This document shows, in pieces, positions 44,671 through 52,241 of a stretch of 64,000 nucleotides of DNA; positions within the stretch are counted from its first letter, which is position 1, and every line of letters starts with the position of its first letter. This DNA comes from Streptomyces sp. NBC_01707 (GTDB lineage Bacteria; Actinomycetota; Actinomycetes; Streptomycetales; Streptomycetaceae), in the NCBI RefSeq assembly GCF_041438805.1, contig NZ_CP109190.1, positions 3,720,001 to 3,784,000 on the forward strand, in the 5' to 3' direction. The notes beneath the pieces are model-generated. The model had not been told where the DNA came from, did not search any database, and saw only the letters and a list, made by a program, of their open reading frames with translations. A program made the position numbers and the translations under genes.

Positions 44671-46785
44671 ATGAGTACGACCGATGCGTTCCTGGCAGGG
44701 CTGGGGCTGCCAGGTGCGGCATCCGCGCCGAGTGGGCTGCTGGATCTGCTGAGCCTGGCCGCGGTGGTACTCGATGACAGCGGACGGATCGTCTTCTGGA
44801 GCCCGCAGGCCGAGGAGCTGTTCGGCTACACCGCCGAGGAGGCGCTGGGGACGTTCGCGGGCCGGCTGCTGGTGGATGAACAGCACCTGGAGACGGTGAT
44901 CGAACTGTTCGCCCGGGTGATGGAGAGCGGACAGCGCTGGGCGGGCAGTTTCCCGGTCCTGCACCGTGACGGCAGCACGCGGTTGGTGGAATTTCGCAAC
45001 ATGCGGCTGCAGGACGACCACGGCGGCTACTACGCGCTGGGCATCGCCACGGACCAGGCGACGCTGCAGCGTGTGGAGCGGGATCTGGCACTGTCGATAC
45101 GGCTCGTCTCCCAGTCACCGATCGGCCTTGGGGTCATGGACACCGAGCTGCGGTACGTGCTGGTCAACCCGGTGCTGGCACGCGTCGACGGTCTGCCCGC
45201 CGACGAGCAGGTCGGGCGCGCCGTCAGCGAGGCGCTGCCCTTCGCGAACGAGGATTCCATCGAGTCGGACATGCGCCGGGTCCTGGCCACCGGCACACCG
45301 CTGCTGGACCGGTTCGTCGTCGGACGCGCCCCGGACGACACCAACCAGGACCACGCCTGGTCGGTGTCCTTCTACCGGCTGGAGGACCCTGGCGGGCAGG
45401 TGCTCGGACTCGCCACCTCGGTGGTGGACGTCACCGAGCAGCACCGGTCGGCCACCGACGCCGCCCGGGCGCGGCACCGGCTGGCTCTGGTCGCCGACGC
45501 GTCGGTGCGGGTCGGCACCACCCTCGACCTGCAGCGGACCGCCCGGGAGTTGGCCGAGGTCTGTGTGCCACAGGTGGCCGACGTGGCCACGGTGGACGTG
45601 CTGGACAGCATCCTGCACGGCCACCGCAGCAGCGGAGACGCGGTCGGCGCGGCACGGTTCAGGGCGCTGGCGGTGGTGGCGGCCCACCCCACCGTGGCCA
45701 CCAGCGCCGTCGATCCCGCAGGCGACTACGCCCAGTACGACGCCAACCGTCTGATCACCCAGTCCGTCAACACCCGCCGGCCCGTCCTCAAGACCGATGT
45801 GACCGCCCAGGATCTGCGCCGCGTCGCCCGGAACGACGAATGCGCTGCGCTGCTGTCCGCGGCCGGGGTGCACTGCTACCTCGCGGTCCCGCTGATCGCC
45901 CGTGGCGAGGTGATCGGCGCCGTGGGCCTCATGCGGGCCGACAACCCGAGGCCCTTCGACGAGGACGATGTCGTCCTGGCCGGGGAGCTGGCTGCCCGCG
46001 CGGCGGTGTGCATCGACAACGCGCGCCTGTTCCAGAGCCAGCGGCACGCCGCCCTGACCCTGCAGCGCAGCCTGCTGCCCCAACGGCCGGCCGACCAGAT
46101 GGGTCTGAAGATCACCACCCGCTACCAGCCCGCCGGTGCCACCAGTGAGATCGGCGGCGACTGGTTCGACGTCATCCCACTGGCGGACGACAAGACCGCA
46201 CTGGTCATCGGCGATGTCATGGGCAGCGGCATCGACGCCGCCGCCACCATGGGCCAGCTGCGCACCGCCACCCGCACGCTGACGCAGCTCGACCTCGATC
46301 CCGCCGACGTCCTGCACAATCTCGACCGGGCCACCGCCGGCATCGAGCACACCATCGCCACCTGCGTCTACGCCGTGTTCAACCCCCACGACAGCACGTG
46401 CGACATCTCGCTGGCCGGGCACCTGCCACCGGTCCTCATGCGACCGGGCCGCACCCCCGAACTGCTCGAGCTGCCCACCGGCGCACCGCTCGGCGTGGGC
46501 GGGGTCCCCTTCAGCACCACCCGCCTCGGCCTCACCCCCGGTGACCAGCTGGTCCTGTACACGGATGGCCTGGTCGAAACCCGCGACCAGGCCATCGACG
46601 ATCGGCTGGACCTCCTGCTGTCCCTGCTCTCGGGTCCGCACCGCGATCTTGAGGACACCTGCGACCTGCTCCTGCGGGCGCTGCGCCGGCCGGGCGACCA
46701 CGACGACGTGGCCCTGCTCATCGCCCGGCTGCCCGCCGCGGAGCCCGGAGACCCTCAGCCCACCGGCAGTCCCGGCGCCGGGTAG
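44671..46785 (+). CDS. PAS-PAS-GAF-SpoIIE (PP2C-type) phosphatase
   Basis: The protein has 704 residues: PAS 1 (about 22-130, GRIVFWSPQAEELFGYTAEEALG), PAS 2 (about 139-265), GAF (about 270-440, GEVIGAVGLMRADNPRPF) and a SpoIIE-type PP2C domain (about 475-690). Metal-binding Asp motifs are present: GGDWFDV, VIGDVMGSG, LYTDGLVE and DHDDVALL. It probably dephosphorylates a STAS-type anti-anti-sigma factor in response to a sensed signal. It lacks a kinase domain and membrane helices. I chose ATG 44671, after a GGGG run. The gene overlaps the convergent glyA by 31 bp. Confidence 0.92.
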   Translation: MSTTDAFLAGLGLPGAASAPSGLLDLLSLAAVVLDDSGRIVFWSPQAEELFGYTAEEALGTFAGRLLVDEQHLETVIELFARVMESGQRWAGSFPVLHRDGSTRLVEFRNMRLQDDHGGYYALGIATDQATLQRVERDLALSIRLVSQSPIGLGVMDTELRYVLVNPVLARVDGLPADEQVGRAVSEALPFANEDSIESDMRRVLATGTPLLDRFVVGRAPDDTNQDHAWSVSFYRLEDPGGQVLGLATSVVDVTEQHRSATDAARARHRLALVADASVRVGTTLDLQRTARELAEVCVPQVADVATVDVLDSILHGHRSSGDAVGAARFRALAVVAAHPTVATSAVDPAGDYAQYDANRLITQSVNTRRPVLKTDVTAQDLRRVARNDECAALLSAAGVHCYLAVPLIARGEVIGAVGLMRADNPRPFDEDDVVLAGELAARAAVCIDNARLFQSQRHAALTLQRSLLPQRPADQMGLKITTRYQPAGATSEIGGDWFDVIPLADDKTALVIGDVMGSGIDAAATMGQLRTATRTLTQLDLDPADVLHNLDRATAGIEHTIATCVYAVFNPHDSTCDISLAGHLPPVLMRPGRTPELLELPTGAPLGVGGVPFSTTRLGLTPGDQLVLYTDGLVETRDQAIDDRLDLLLSLLSGPHRDLEDTCDLLLRALRRPGDHDDVALLIARLPAAEPGDPQPTGSPGAG

Positions 46786-48029
46786 GTGTCCATCAGGATC
46801 TTCACGTCGGCGCGCACCTTGGTGACCGTGGCCTCGTCGTCCGTACGCGCCGCCTCCACCACCCGGGCGATCCACTCCGCGACCGTGCCCATCTCGGACG
46901 CGGGGATTCCGCGTGAGGTCAGGGCCGGGGTGCCGATGCGGATGCCGGACGGATCGAAGGGCTTGCGGGGGTCGTAGGGGACCGCGTTGTAGTTGACGAC
47001 GATCCCCGCCCGGTCCAGGGCCTTCGCCGCGATCTTGCCGGGCACCTCCTTCCCGGTGAGGTCGATCAGCAGAAGGTGGTTGTCCGTGCCGCCGGAGACC
47101 AGGTCGAAGCCACGGGACGCCAGCTCCTCGCCGAGGACGCGGGCGTTCGCGACCACCTGGTGGGCGTAGGCGCCGAAGTCGGGGGTCGCGGCTTCCTTGA
47201 GCGCTACCGCGATCGCTGCCGTCGTCTGGTTGTGCGGGCCGCCCTGGAGGCCGGGGAAGACGGCGCGATCGATGGCACGGGCGTGTTCCGCCCGGCTCAG
47301 GAGCATCGCGCCGCGCGGGCCTCGCAGGGTCTTGTGCGTGGTGGTGGAGACCACGTCGGCGTGCGGGGCGGGTGAGGGGTGGGCGCCGCCCGCGATCAGG
47401 CCGGCGATGTGGGCGATGTCGGCGACGAGGACCGCGCCGACCTCGTGGGCGATCTCGGCGAAGCCTGCGAAGTCGATCGTCCGGGGAACGGCGGTGCCGC
47501 CGCAGAAGATCACCTTGGGACGCTCGGCGCGGGCCAGGTCGCGGACCTCGTCCAGGTCGATCCGGCCGGTGTCGCGCCGGACGCCGTACTGCACCCCGCG
47601 GAACCAGGTCCCGGTCGCCGAGACGCCCCAGCCGTGCGTGAGGTGACCACCCATCGGCAGCGACATGCCGAGGACGGTGTCACCGGGCTCGAGGAAGGCC
47701 AGGTAGACGGCGAGGTTGGCGGGCGAGCCGGAGTACGGCTGCACATTGGCGTGGTCCATGCGGAACAGGGACGTGGCCCGTTCGACGGCGACCGTCTCCA
47801 CCTGGTCGATGACCTGCTGGCCCTCGTAGTACCGCTTGCCGGGGTAGCCCTCGGAGTACTTGTTCTGGAGGACCGTGCCGGAGGCCTCCAGAACCGCTGC
47901 GGAGACGTAGTTCTCACTGGGGATCAGGCGCAGGGTGTCGGCCTGCAGCCGTTCCTCCGCGCTGATGAGGGCGGCGAGTTCCGGGTCGGTGGCAGTCAGG
48001 GCGGGGCGGCGGTTCTCGGGTGTCGTCAC
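46755..48029 (-). CDS. glyA: Serine hydroxymethyltransferase
   Basis: This 424-residue enzyme is canonical SHMT: NKYSEGYPGKRYYEGQ has both Tyr, the Asp is in VADIAHIAG, the PLP Lys in STTTHKTLRGPRGA, FPGLQGGPHNQ is conserved, and substrate Arg is in GIRIGTPALT. It links serine and glycine with one-carbon folate. The start is GTG 48029, with GGGAGAA six bases upstream; an ATG at 48053 lacks a site. A ZTP riboswitch ends about 43 bases upstream, so expression should respond to purine/folate stress. Confidence 0.97.
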   Translation of the reverse strand: MTTPENRRPALTATDPELAALISAEERLQADTLRLIPSENYVSAAVLEASGTVLQNKYSEGYPGKRYYEGQQVIDQVETVAVERATSLFRMDHANVQPYSGSPANLAVYLAFLEPGDTVLGMSLPMGGHLTHGWGVSATGTWFRGVQYGVRRDTGRIDLDEVRDLARAERPKVIFCGGTAVPRTIDFAGFAEIAHEVGAVLVADIAHIAGLIAGGAHPSPAPHADVVSTTTHKTLRGPRGAMLLSRAEHARAIDRAVFPGLQGGPHNQTTAAIAVALKEAATPDFGAYAHQVVANARVLGEELASRGFDLVSGGTDNHLLLIDLTGKEVPGKIAAKALDRAGIVVNYNAVPYDPRKPFDPSGIRIGTPALTSRGIPASEMGTVAEWIARVVEAARTDDEATVTKVRADVKILMDTYPAPGLPVG

Positions 48030-48071
48030 AGGGTTCTCCCGGGTCTGGCGCATTGCTGCGGCGTGGACCCG

Positions 48072-48190
48072 GATGCCCAGGCGGACGGCTCTCCGGCGGT
48101 AACGCCTCCGGGCAGGCCCGGAGTGTGCCGCTTCCTCGTGGTCGATTCCACGGAGCACCCCTGTCGGGGTGCGCGCCAGTCGCGACGCCT
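48072..48190 (-). promoter_or_regulatory. ZTP (pfl) riboswitch upstream of glyA
   Basis: On the minus strand the leader has, in order, CGCGACTGGCG (near 48175-48186), the GTGGAATCGACCACGAGGAA segment (near 48131-48153) and CCGCCTGGGCA (near 48074-48085). These are the conserved 5' and 3' parts of the pfl motif that bind ZTP (5-aminoimidazole-4-carboxamide ribotide triphosphate). The region between varies, as known for this class. It typically controls folate and purine genes such as glyA. A variable stem (CTCCGGGC/GCCCGGAG) lies between the two halves. Confidence 0.9.
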
Positions 48191-48336
48191 CGAGTTTACC
48201 GACGGATGAGGGATCCAGGGTGGATACCGGGCGGATCCGGGTCGAATTCGCCCGATTGACACAGTTCGTGGTGGCGAGGATGGTGGTGAAGCCGGGTGCG
48301 GTCTGGGGTGCCGTGCCCAACGGTTGGGGGGCCGGG

Positions 48337-49962
48337 ATGAGTTGGGACGATCAGGCCTTCCGGCCGGGCTCGGTTCCTCCGGTACCGCCGCCGCCTTCCC
48401 GTCCGCCCACCGTGGGGCCGCCGCCACCGGGCGCCGCACTGCGTGCCGTGGCCGCCGGGTTGCTCAATCTCACCGGTCTCGGGCTCGGCTATGCCCTGAC
48501 GGGGCGGTGGTTCAGAGCCGTTCTGTGCTGGGTGGTGACGGGTGTGCTGCTGCTCGCGGCGCTGCCCGCCGACCCCGACGGTGTGGCCACGGGTGCGGTC
48601 GTCGGGTATGTGCTCGCGCTGGTGGCGGCCGCCTTGGACGGGGCGCGGATCGCGCGGCGTACCGCCGTCGGAGGTTCGTGGCGGCCGGTGGTGGCGGCCG
48701 GGGCCGGTCTGGTGCTGCTGGCGGCACCGGCGGGTGGCGTGGTGTTCTACGGCTCCGCGCAGGACGAGGCCGTCGAGCAGATGCTGCTCGACCGGCTGGG
48801 CGAGAGCGACCGGACCGTGCGGGCCGCCTCGGGCCGGAGCTTCGATGCCGCCCGGGCCGATTACCGTTCCGCCCTTGCCGTCTACCGCGATCTCGGTGAG
48901 GAGCACGCGGGGTCGAGGGCGGGGAAGCTCGTACCGGAGCGGCTGAAGGCGTACTACGCGGCGGTCGCCGCGCCGTACCGGCAGGGCAGGCACTGCGAGG
49001 CCGTCGCGCCGCTGACGTACCTGCGGACCGTGCCCGAGTCGATCGACCCCGAGCTGCTGGGCGACCTCGCCGGCTGGCCCGACGGTCCGCTCGCCACCTC
49101 GCTGTACGAGTGCGGGGTGTCGAGGCTGGGTGGACCCGCGGTGGGGTCGTCGGGTGGCGAGCTGGCCGAGCTGCTGCGCACGTTCCCCGGTTCGGAGCAG
49201 GCCGGAAAGGTGGGTCCGGCTGTCTCCAAGAAGATCTCGGAGCAGGCCCGGGCGGTGAGCGGGAACAGCCCCTGCTCGGCCACCGAGACGCTGCGCGGGC
49301 TCCGGGCCGGCGTGGCGTCGATGCCGGAGAAGTCGGTCTCCGCTCGCGCCGGGGAGGCCGACCGGGGGATCGAGAACGGTGCGTACGCCTGCGGGGTGGA
49401 CCAGTTCAGGAAGAAGCAGTTCACCGAGGCGCGGAAGACCCTGACGGAGTTCGCCACCACCTACAGGAAGGACAGGCGCAGGGCTCGGGCCCGGGACATC
49501 GCCATCGCCGCGGAGATCGCCGCCGACCGGCCGGCGGCGGGCAGGCGGCTGCCGCCGGCCGGGCGTCCGGGCGGCTCCCGGATGGAACTCGTCATCAGCA
49601 ACGACGCCCCGAGCGGTGTCGAGATCCTCTACACCGGCCCGGTCACCGGCAGCGTCACGCTCAAGGCGTGCGGCAGTTGCAAGCGGTACGGGACGGAGGT
49701 GTCCGGGTCGATGCTCGCCTGCAAGGCGGGCGGCAGGAGCTATCCGAAGGTGCGGTTGCAGCTGCCGGCGGGCGAGTACCACTTCCTGTACAAGCACGGC
49801 ACGGGCGCGAGCGCGAACGTGGACAGCTACTCGTCCGGGTCGCGCATCAAGCCCGGCTACACGTACACGAGTTGTACGTACGTCGTCGAGAGTCCGTACG
49901 GGCTCGGCCTGCCCTCACCGTCCGATCCGATCAGCCTCTCCCCCGCGTCCACCTCTCGGTGA
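48337..49962 (+). CDS. Unknown membrane protein with extracytoplasmic domain
   Basis: The 541-residue protein has a Pro-rich N-terminus (PPVPPPPSRPPTVGPPPPG) and then four hydrophobic segments between about 35 and 145. A soluble part of about 390 residues follows, with TPR-like helical stretches (FRKKQFTEARKTLTEFATTY) and many Cys. The last 120 residues look beta-rich, with Cys in KACGSCKRYG and TYTSCTYVVE, which could form disulfides. I take ATG 48337, after a GGGGGGCCGGG run. No family is recognised. It is divergent from glyA, whose riboswitch lies in the shared region. Confidence 0.75.
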   Translation: MSWDDQAFRPGSVPPVPPPPSRPPTVGPPPPGAALRAVAAGLLNLTGLGLGYALTGRWFRAVLCWVVTGVLLLAALPADPDGVATGAVVGYVLALVAAALDGARIARRTAVGGSWRPVVAAGAGLVLLAAPAGGVVFYGSAQDEAVEQMLLDRLGESDRTVRAASGRSFDAARADYRSALAVYRDLGEEHAGSRAGKLVPERLKAYYAAVAAPYRQGRHCEAVAPLTYLRTVPESIDPELLGDLAGWPDGPLATSLYECGVSRLGGPAVGSSGGELAELLRTFPGSEQAGKVGPAVSKKISEQARAVSGNSPCSATETLRGLRAGVASMPEKSVSARAGEADRGIENGAYACGVDQFRKKQFTEARKTLTEFATTYRKDRRRARARDIAIAAEIAADRPAAGRRLPPAGRPGGSRMELVISNDAPSGVEILYTGPVTGSVTLKACGSCKRYGTEVSGSMLACKAGGRSYPKVRLQLPAGEYHFLYKHGTGASANVDSYSSGSRIKPGYTYTSCTYVVESPYGLGLPSPSDPISLSPASTSR

Positions 49963-50170
49963 ACCGGACGCCGATATCGGGACGACCGGCTCCCGACAGG
50001 TGCATTCCTTCTCCAATCGACTTGAACTGCCCCTTTTCCAACGCCTCTTGACAGTTTCTTGGTGAATGCATGCCCCTTACGTAAAGGGTTCCTCGCCAGA
50101 GTGGCGGATTACATGTGCACATCATCCGGCACATGCTCCAGACGCGAAGAACCACATCGCAGGGGGTTAC

Positions 50171-52114
50171 ATGAGAATCAGCCGCGCCAGACGTCGCGCC
50201 GGGCTGAGCATGGCAGCGACACTGCCGCTGCTCGCCGGTGCACTCGCCCTCGGCATACCGTCCGCCAGTGCGGACTCCGCGCCCGGCGGCCGCGACGCAC
50301 TGCAGGGCACCAAGCCGGCCTGGGCGACCGCCCAGGCCGACCAGGGTGCCACGGCCGACAGCGGCAAGGTGAGTGTCCGGGTCCATCTCGCCGGGCGGGA
50401 CGCGAAGGGGCTGGCCGCCTACGCCGCCGCCGTGTCCGACCCGAGCTCCTCCGCGTACGGGAAGTATCTGAGCGCCGCGGAGGCGCAGGCCCGGTTCGGG
50501 GCGACCCAGCAGCAGATCGACCAGGTCAGCCAGTGGCTGAAGTCGAACGGTCTGACCGTCACCGGTGCCAACCAGCACTACGTCTCCGCCACCGGCGATG
50601 TCGCCGCGGCCGAGAAGGCGTTCAGCACCCAGCTGCGCAACTACCGCAAGGGCAGCCGGACCTATCACGCCCCGTCCTCGACGGCCTCCGTGCCGGCCGG
50701 GCTGAGCGACTCGGTGCTGGCGGTCTCCGGTCTGGACAACGCGCCGCACAAGTCGAGCCACGACGAGACGCTGCCTCCGCCGGACGCGGTGTTCCGCAAC
50801 GCGGGCCCCTTCTCCTCCTACTACGGCTCGAAGACCGCGGGGTCGCTGCCGAGCGCGTACGGGGCCAAGGTGCCGTACGCGGTCAAGGGCTACACGGGCA
50901 AGCAGCTGCGTGCCGCGTACGGTGCGGGCAGCTGGACCGGCAAGGGCGTGACCGTCGCGATCACCGACGCGTACGCCTCGCCGACCATCGCGAAGGACGC
51001 CTCCGAATACGCCAGGCGCAACGGCGACGCCCCGTACCGCAGCGGACAGCTCCGCCAGGTGCTGCCGGCCGACTACACGAAGACCGAGGAGTGCGGGGCG
51101 TCCGGCTGGTACGGCGAGGAGACCCTCGACGTCGAGGCCGTGCACGCGGTCGCGCCCGCCGCCGACATCGTGTACGTGGGCGGTGCCTCCTGCTACGACG
51201 CCGACCTGCTGGACTCGCTCAACAAGGTCGTCGACCACCGGCTGGCCGACATCGTCTCCAACTCCTGGGGCGACATCGAGGCCAACGAGACCCCGGACGT
51301 CGCGGCCGCGTACGACCAGGTGTTCAAGATGGGCGCGGTCGAGGGCATCGGCTTCTACTTCTCCTCCGGTGACGCGGGTGACAACGTCGCGTCCACCGGG
51401 ACGAAGCAGATCGACGTCCCGTCCAACTCCGCCTGGGTGACGTCGGTCGGCGGCACCTCGCTGGCCGTCGGCAAGCACGACGCGTACCAGTGGGAGACCG
51501 GCTGGGGCACGCTCAAGGCATCCCTCGCGGACGACGGCAAGAGCTGGACCGAGTTCCCCGGCGCCTACACCTCGGGCGCGGGCGGTGGCACCAGCTCGAC
51601 CGTGAAGCAGCCCTCCTACCAGCGCGGAATCGTCCCGGACGCGCTCGCGCAGGCGAACGGCAAGCGCCGGATGCGTACCGCCCCGGACATCGCGGCGGTC
51701 GCCGACCCGAACACCGGCTTCCTGGTCGGCCAGACCCAGACGCTGCCCGACAGCTCGCTCGGCTACGACGAGTACCGCATCGGCGGTACGTCACTGGCCG
51801 CCCCGGTCATCGCGGGTGTCCAGGCCCTCGCGCAGCAGGCCCGGCACGGCCGGCCGATCGGCTTCGCCAACCCGGCGATCTATGCCCGGTACGGCTCGTC
51901 GAAGTACCACGACGTCACCGACCACCCGCTCGGCGCAGGCCGTGACCTCGCGGTGGCCCGGGTCGACTTCACCAACGGCTTCGACGCGGCGGACGGTCTG
52001 CTGACGTCGGTACGGAGCCTCGGCAAGGACGCGTCGCTCAAGGCGGTCAAGGGGTACGACGACGTGACGGGTGTCGGGACTCCGGCGGCCGGCTACATCA
52101 ACTCGTACCGCTGA
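50171..52114 (+). CDS. Secreted S53 (sedolisin/kumamolisin) protease
   Basis: The 647-residue precursor has a signal peptide to about residue 35 (ending SASA), a Pro-kumamolisin activation domain (about 60-195) and a catalytic domain (about 225-647). The catalytic residues are Glu316 and Asp320 in GEETLDVEAVHAVAP, Asp401 in SSGDAG and Ser541 in GGTSLAAP. The C-terminus carries a Ca-site-like DVTGVGTP segment. S53 proteases work best at acid pH and mature by self-cleavage. ATG 50171 follows AGGGGG. The gene is alone and ends at a strong terminator. Confidence 0.95.
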   Translation: MRISRARRRAGLSMAATLPLLAGALALGIPSASADSAPGGRDALQGTKPAWATAQADQGATADSGKVSVRVHLAGRDAKGLAAYAAAVSDPSSSAYGKYLSAAEAQARFGATQQQIDQVSQWLKSNGLTVTGANQHYVSATGDVAAAEKAFSTQLRNYRKGSRTYHAPSSTASVPAGLSDSVLAVSGLDNAPHKSSHDETLPPPDAVFRNAGPFSSYYGSKTAGSLPSAYGAKVPYAVKGYTGKQLRAAYGAGSWTGKGVTVAITDAYASPTIAKDASEYARRNGDAPYRSGQLRQVLPADYTKTEECGASGWYGEETLDVEAVHAVAPAADIVYVGGASCYDADLLDSLNKVVDHRLADIVSNSWGDIEANETPDVAAAYDQVFKMGAVEGIGFYFSSGDAGDNVASTGTKQIDVPSNSAWVTSVGGTSLAVGKHDAYQWETGWGTLKASLADDGKSWTEFPGAYTSGAGGGTSSTVKQPSYQRGIVPDALAQANGKRRMRTAPDIAAVADPNTGFLVGQTQTLPDSSLGYDEYRIGGTSLAAPVIAGVQALAQQARHGRPIGFANPAIYARYGSSKYHDVTDHPLGAGRDLAVARVDFTNGFDAADGLLTSVRSLGKDASLKAVKGYDDVTGVGTPAAGYINSYR

Positions 52115-52141
52115 CACCGACGCGCGGGATCGACGCGTAGG

Positions 52142-52177
52142 ACTGCTGCCCCGGGGCTCCGGCCCCGGGGCAGCAGT
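52142..52177. terminator. Bidirectional terminator after the S53 protease gene
   Basis: A perfect 16-bp stem (52142-52157 with 52162-52177) with a TCCG tetraloop. It also suits the convergent gene that ends at 52242. Confidence 0.88.
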
Positions 52178-52241
52178 GCGTGCGTACCGACCTCGACAGC
52201 TGCGCTCCTTCACGGAGGTCGTGATCACGCCGCTGAGTCCC

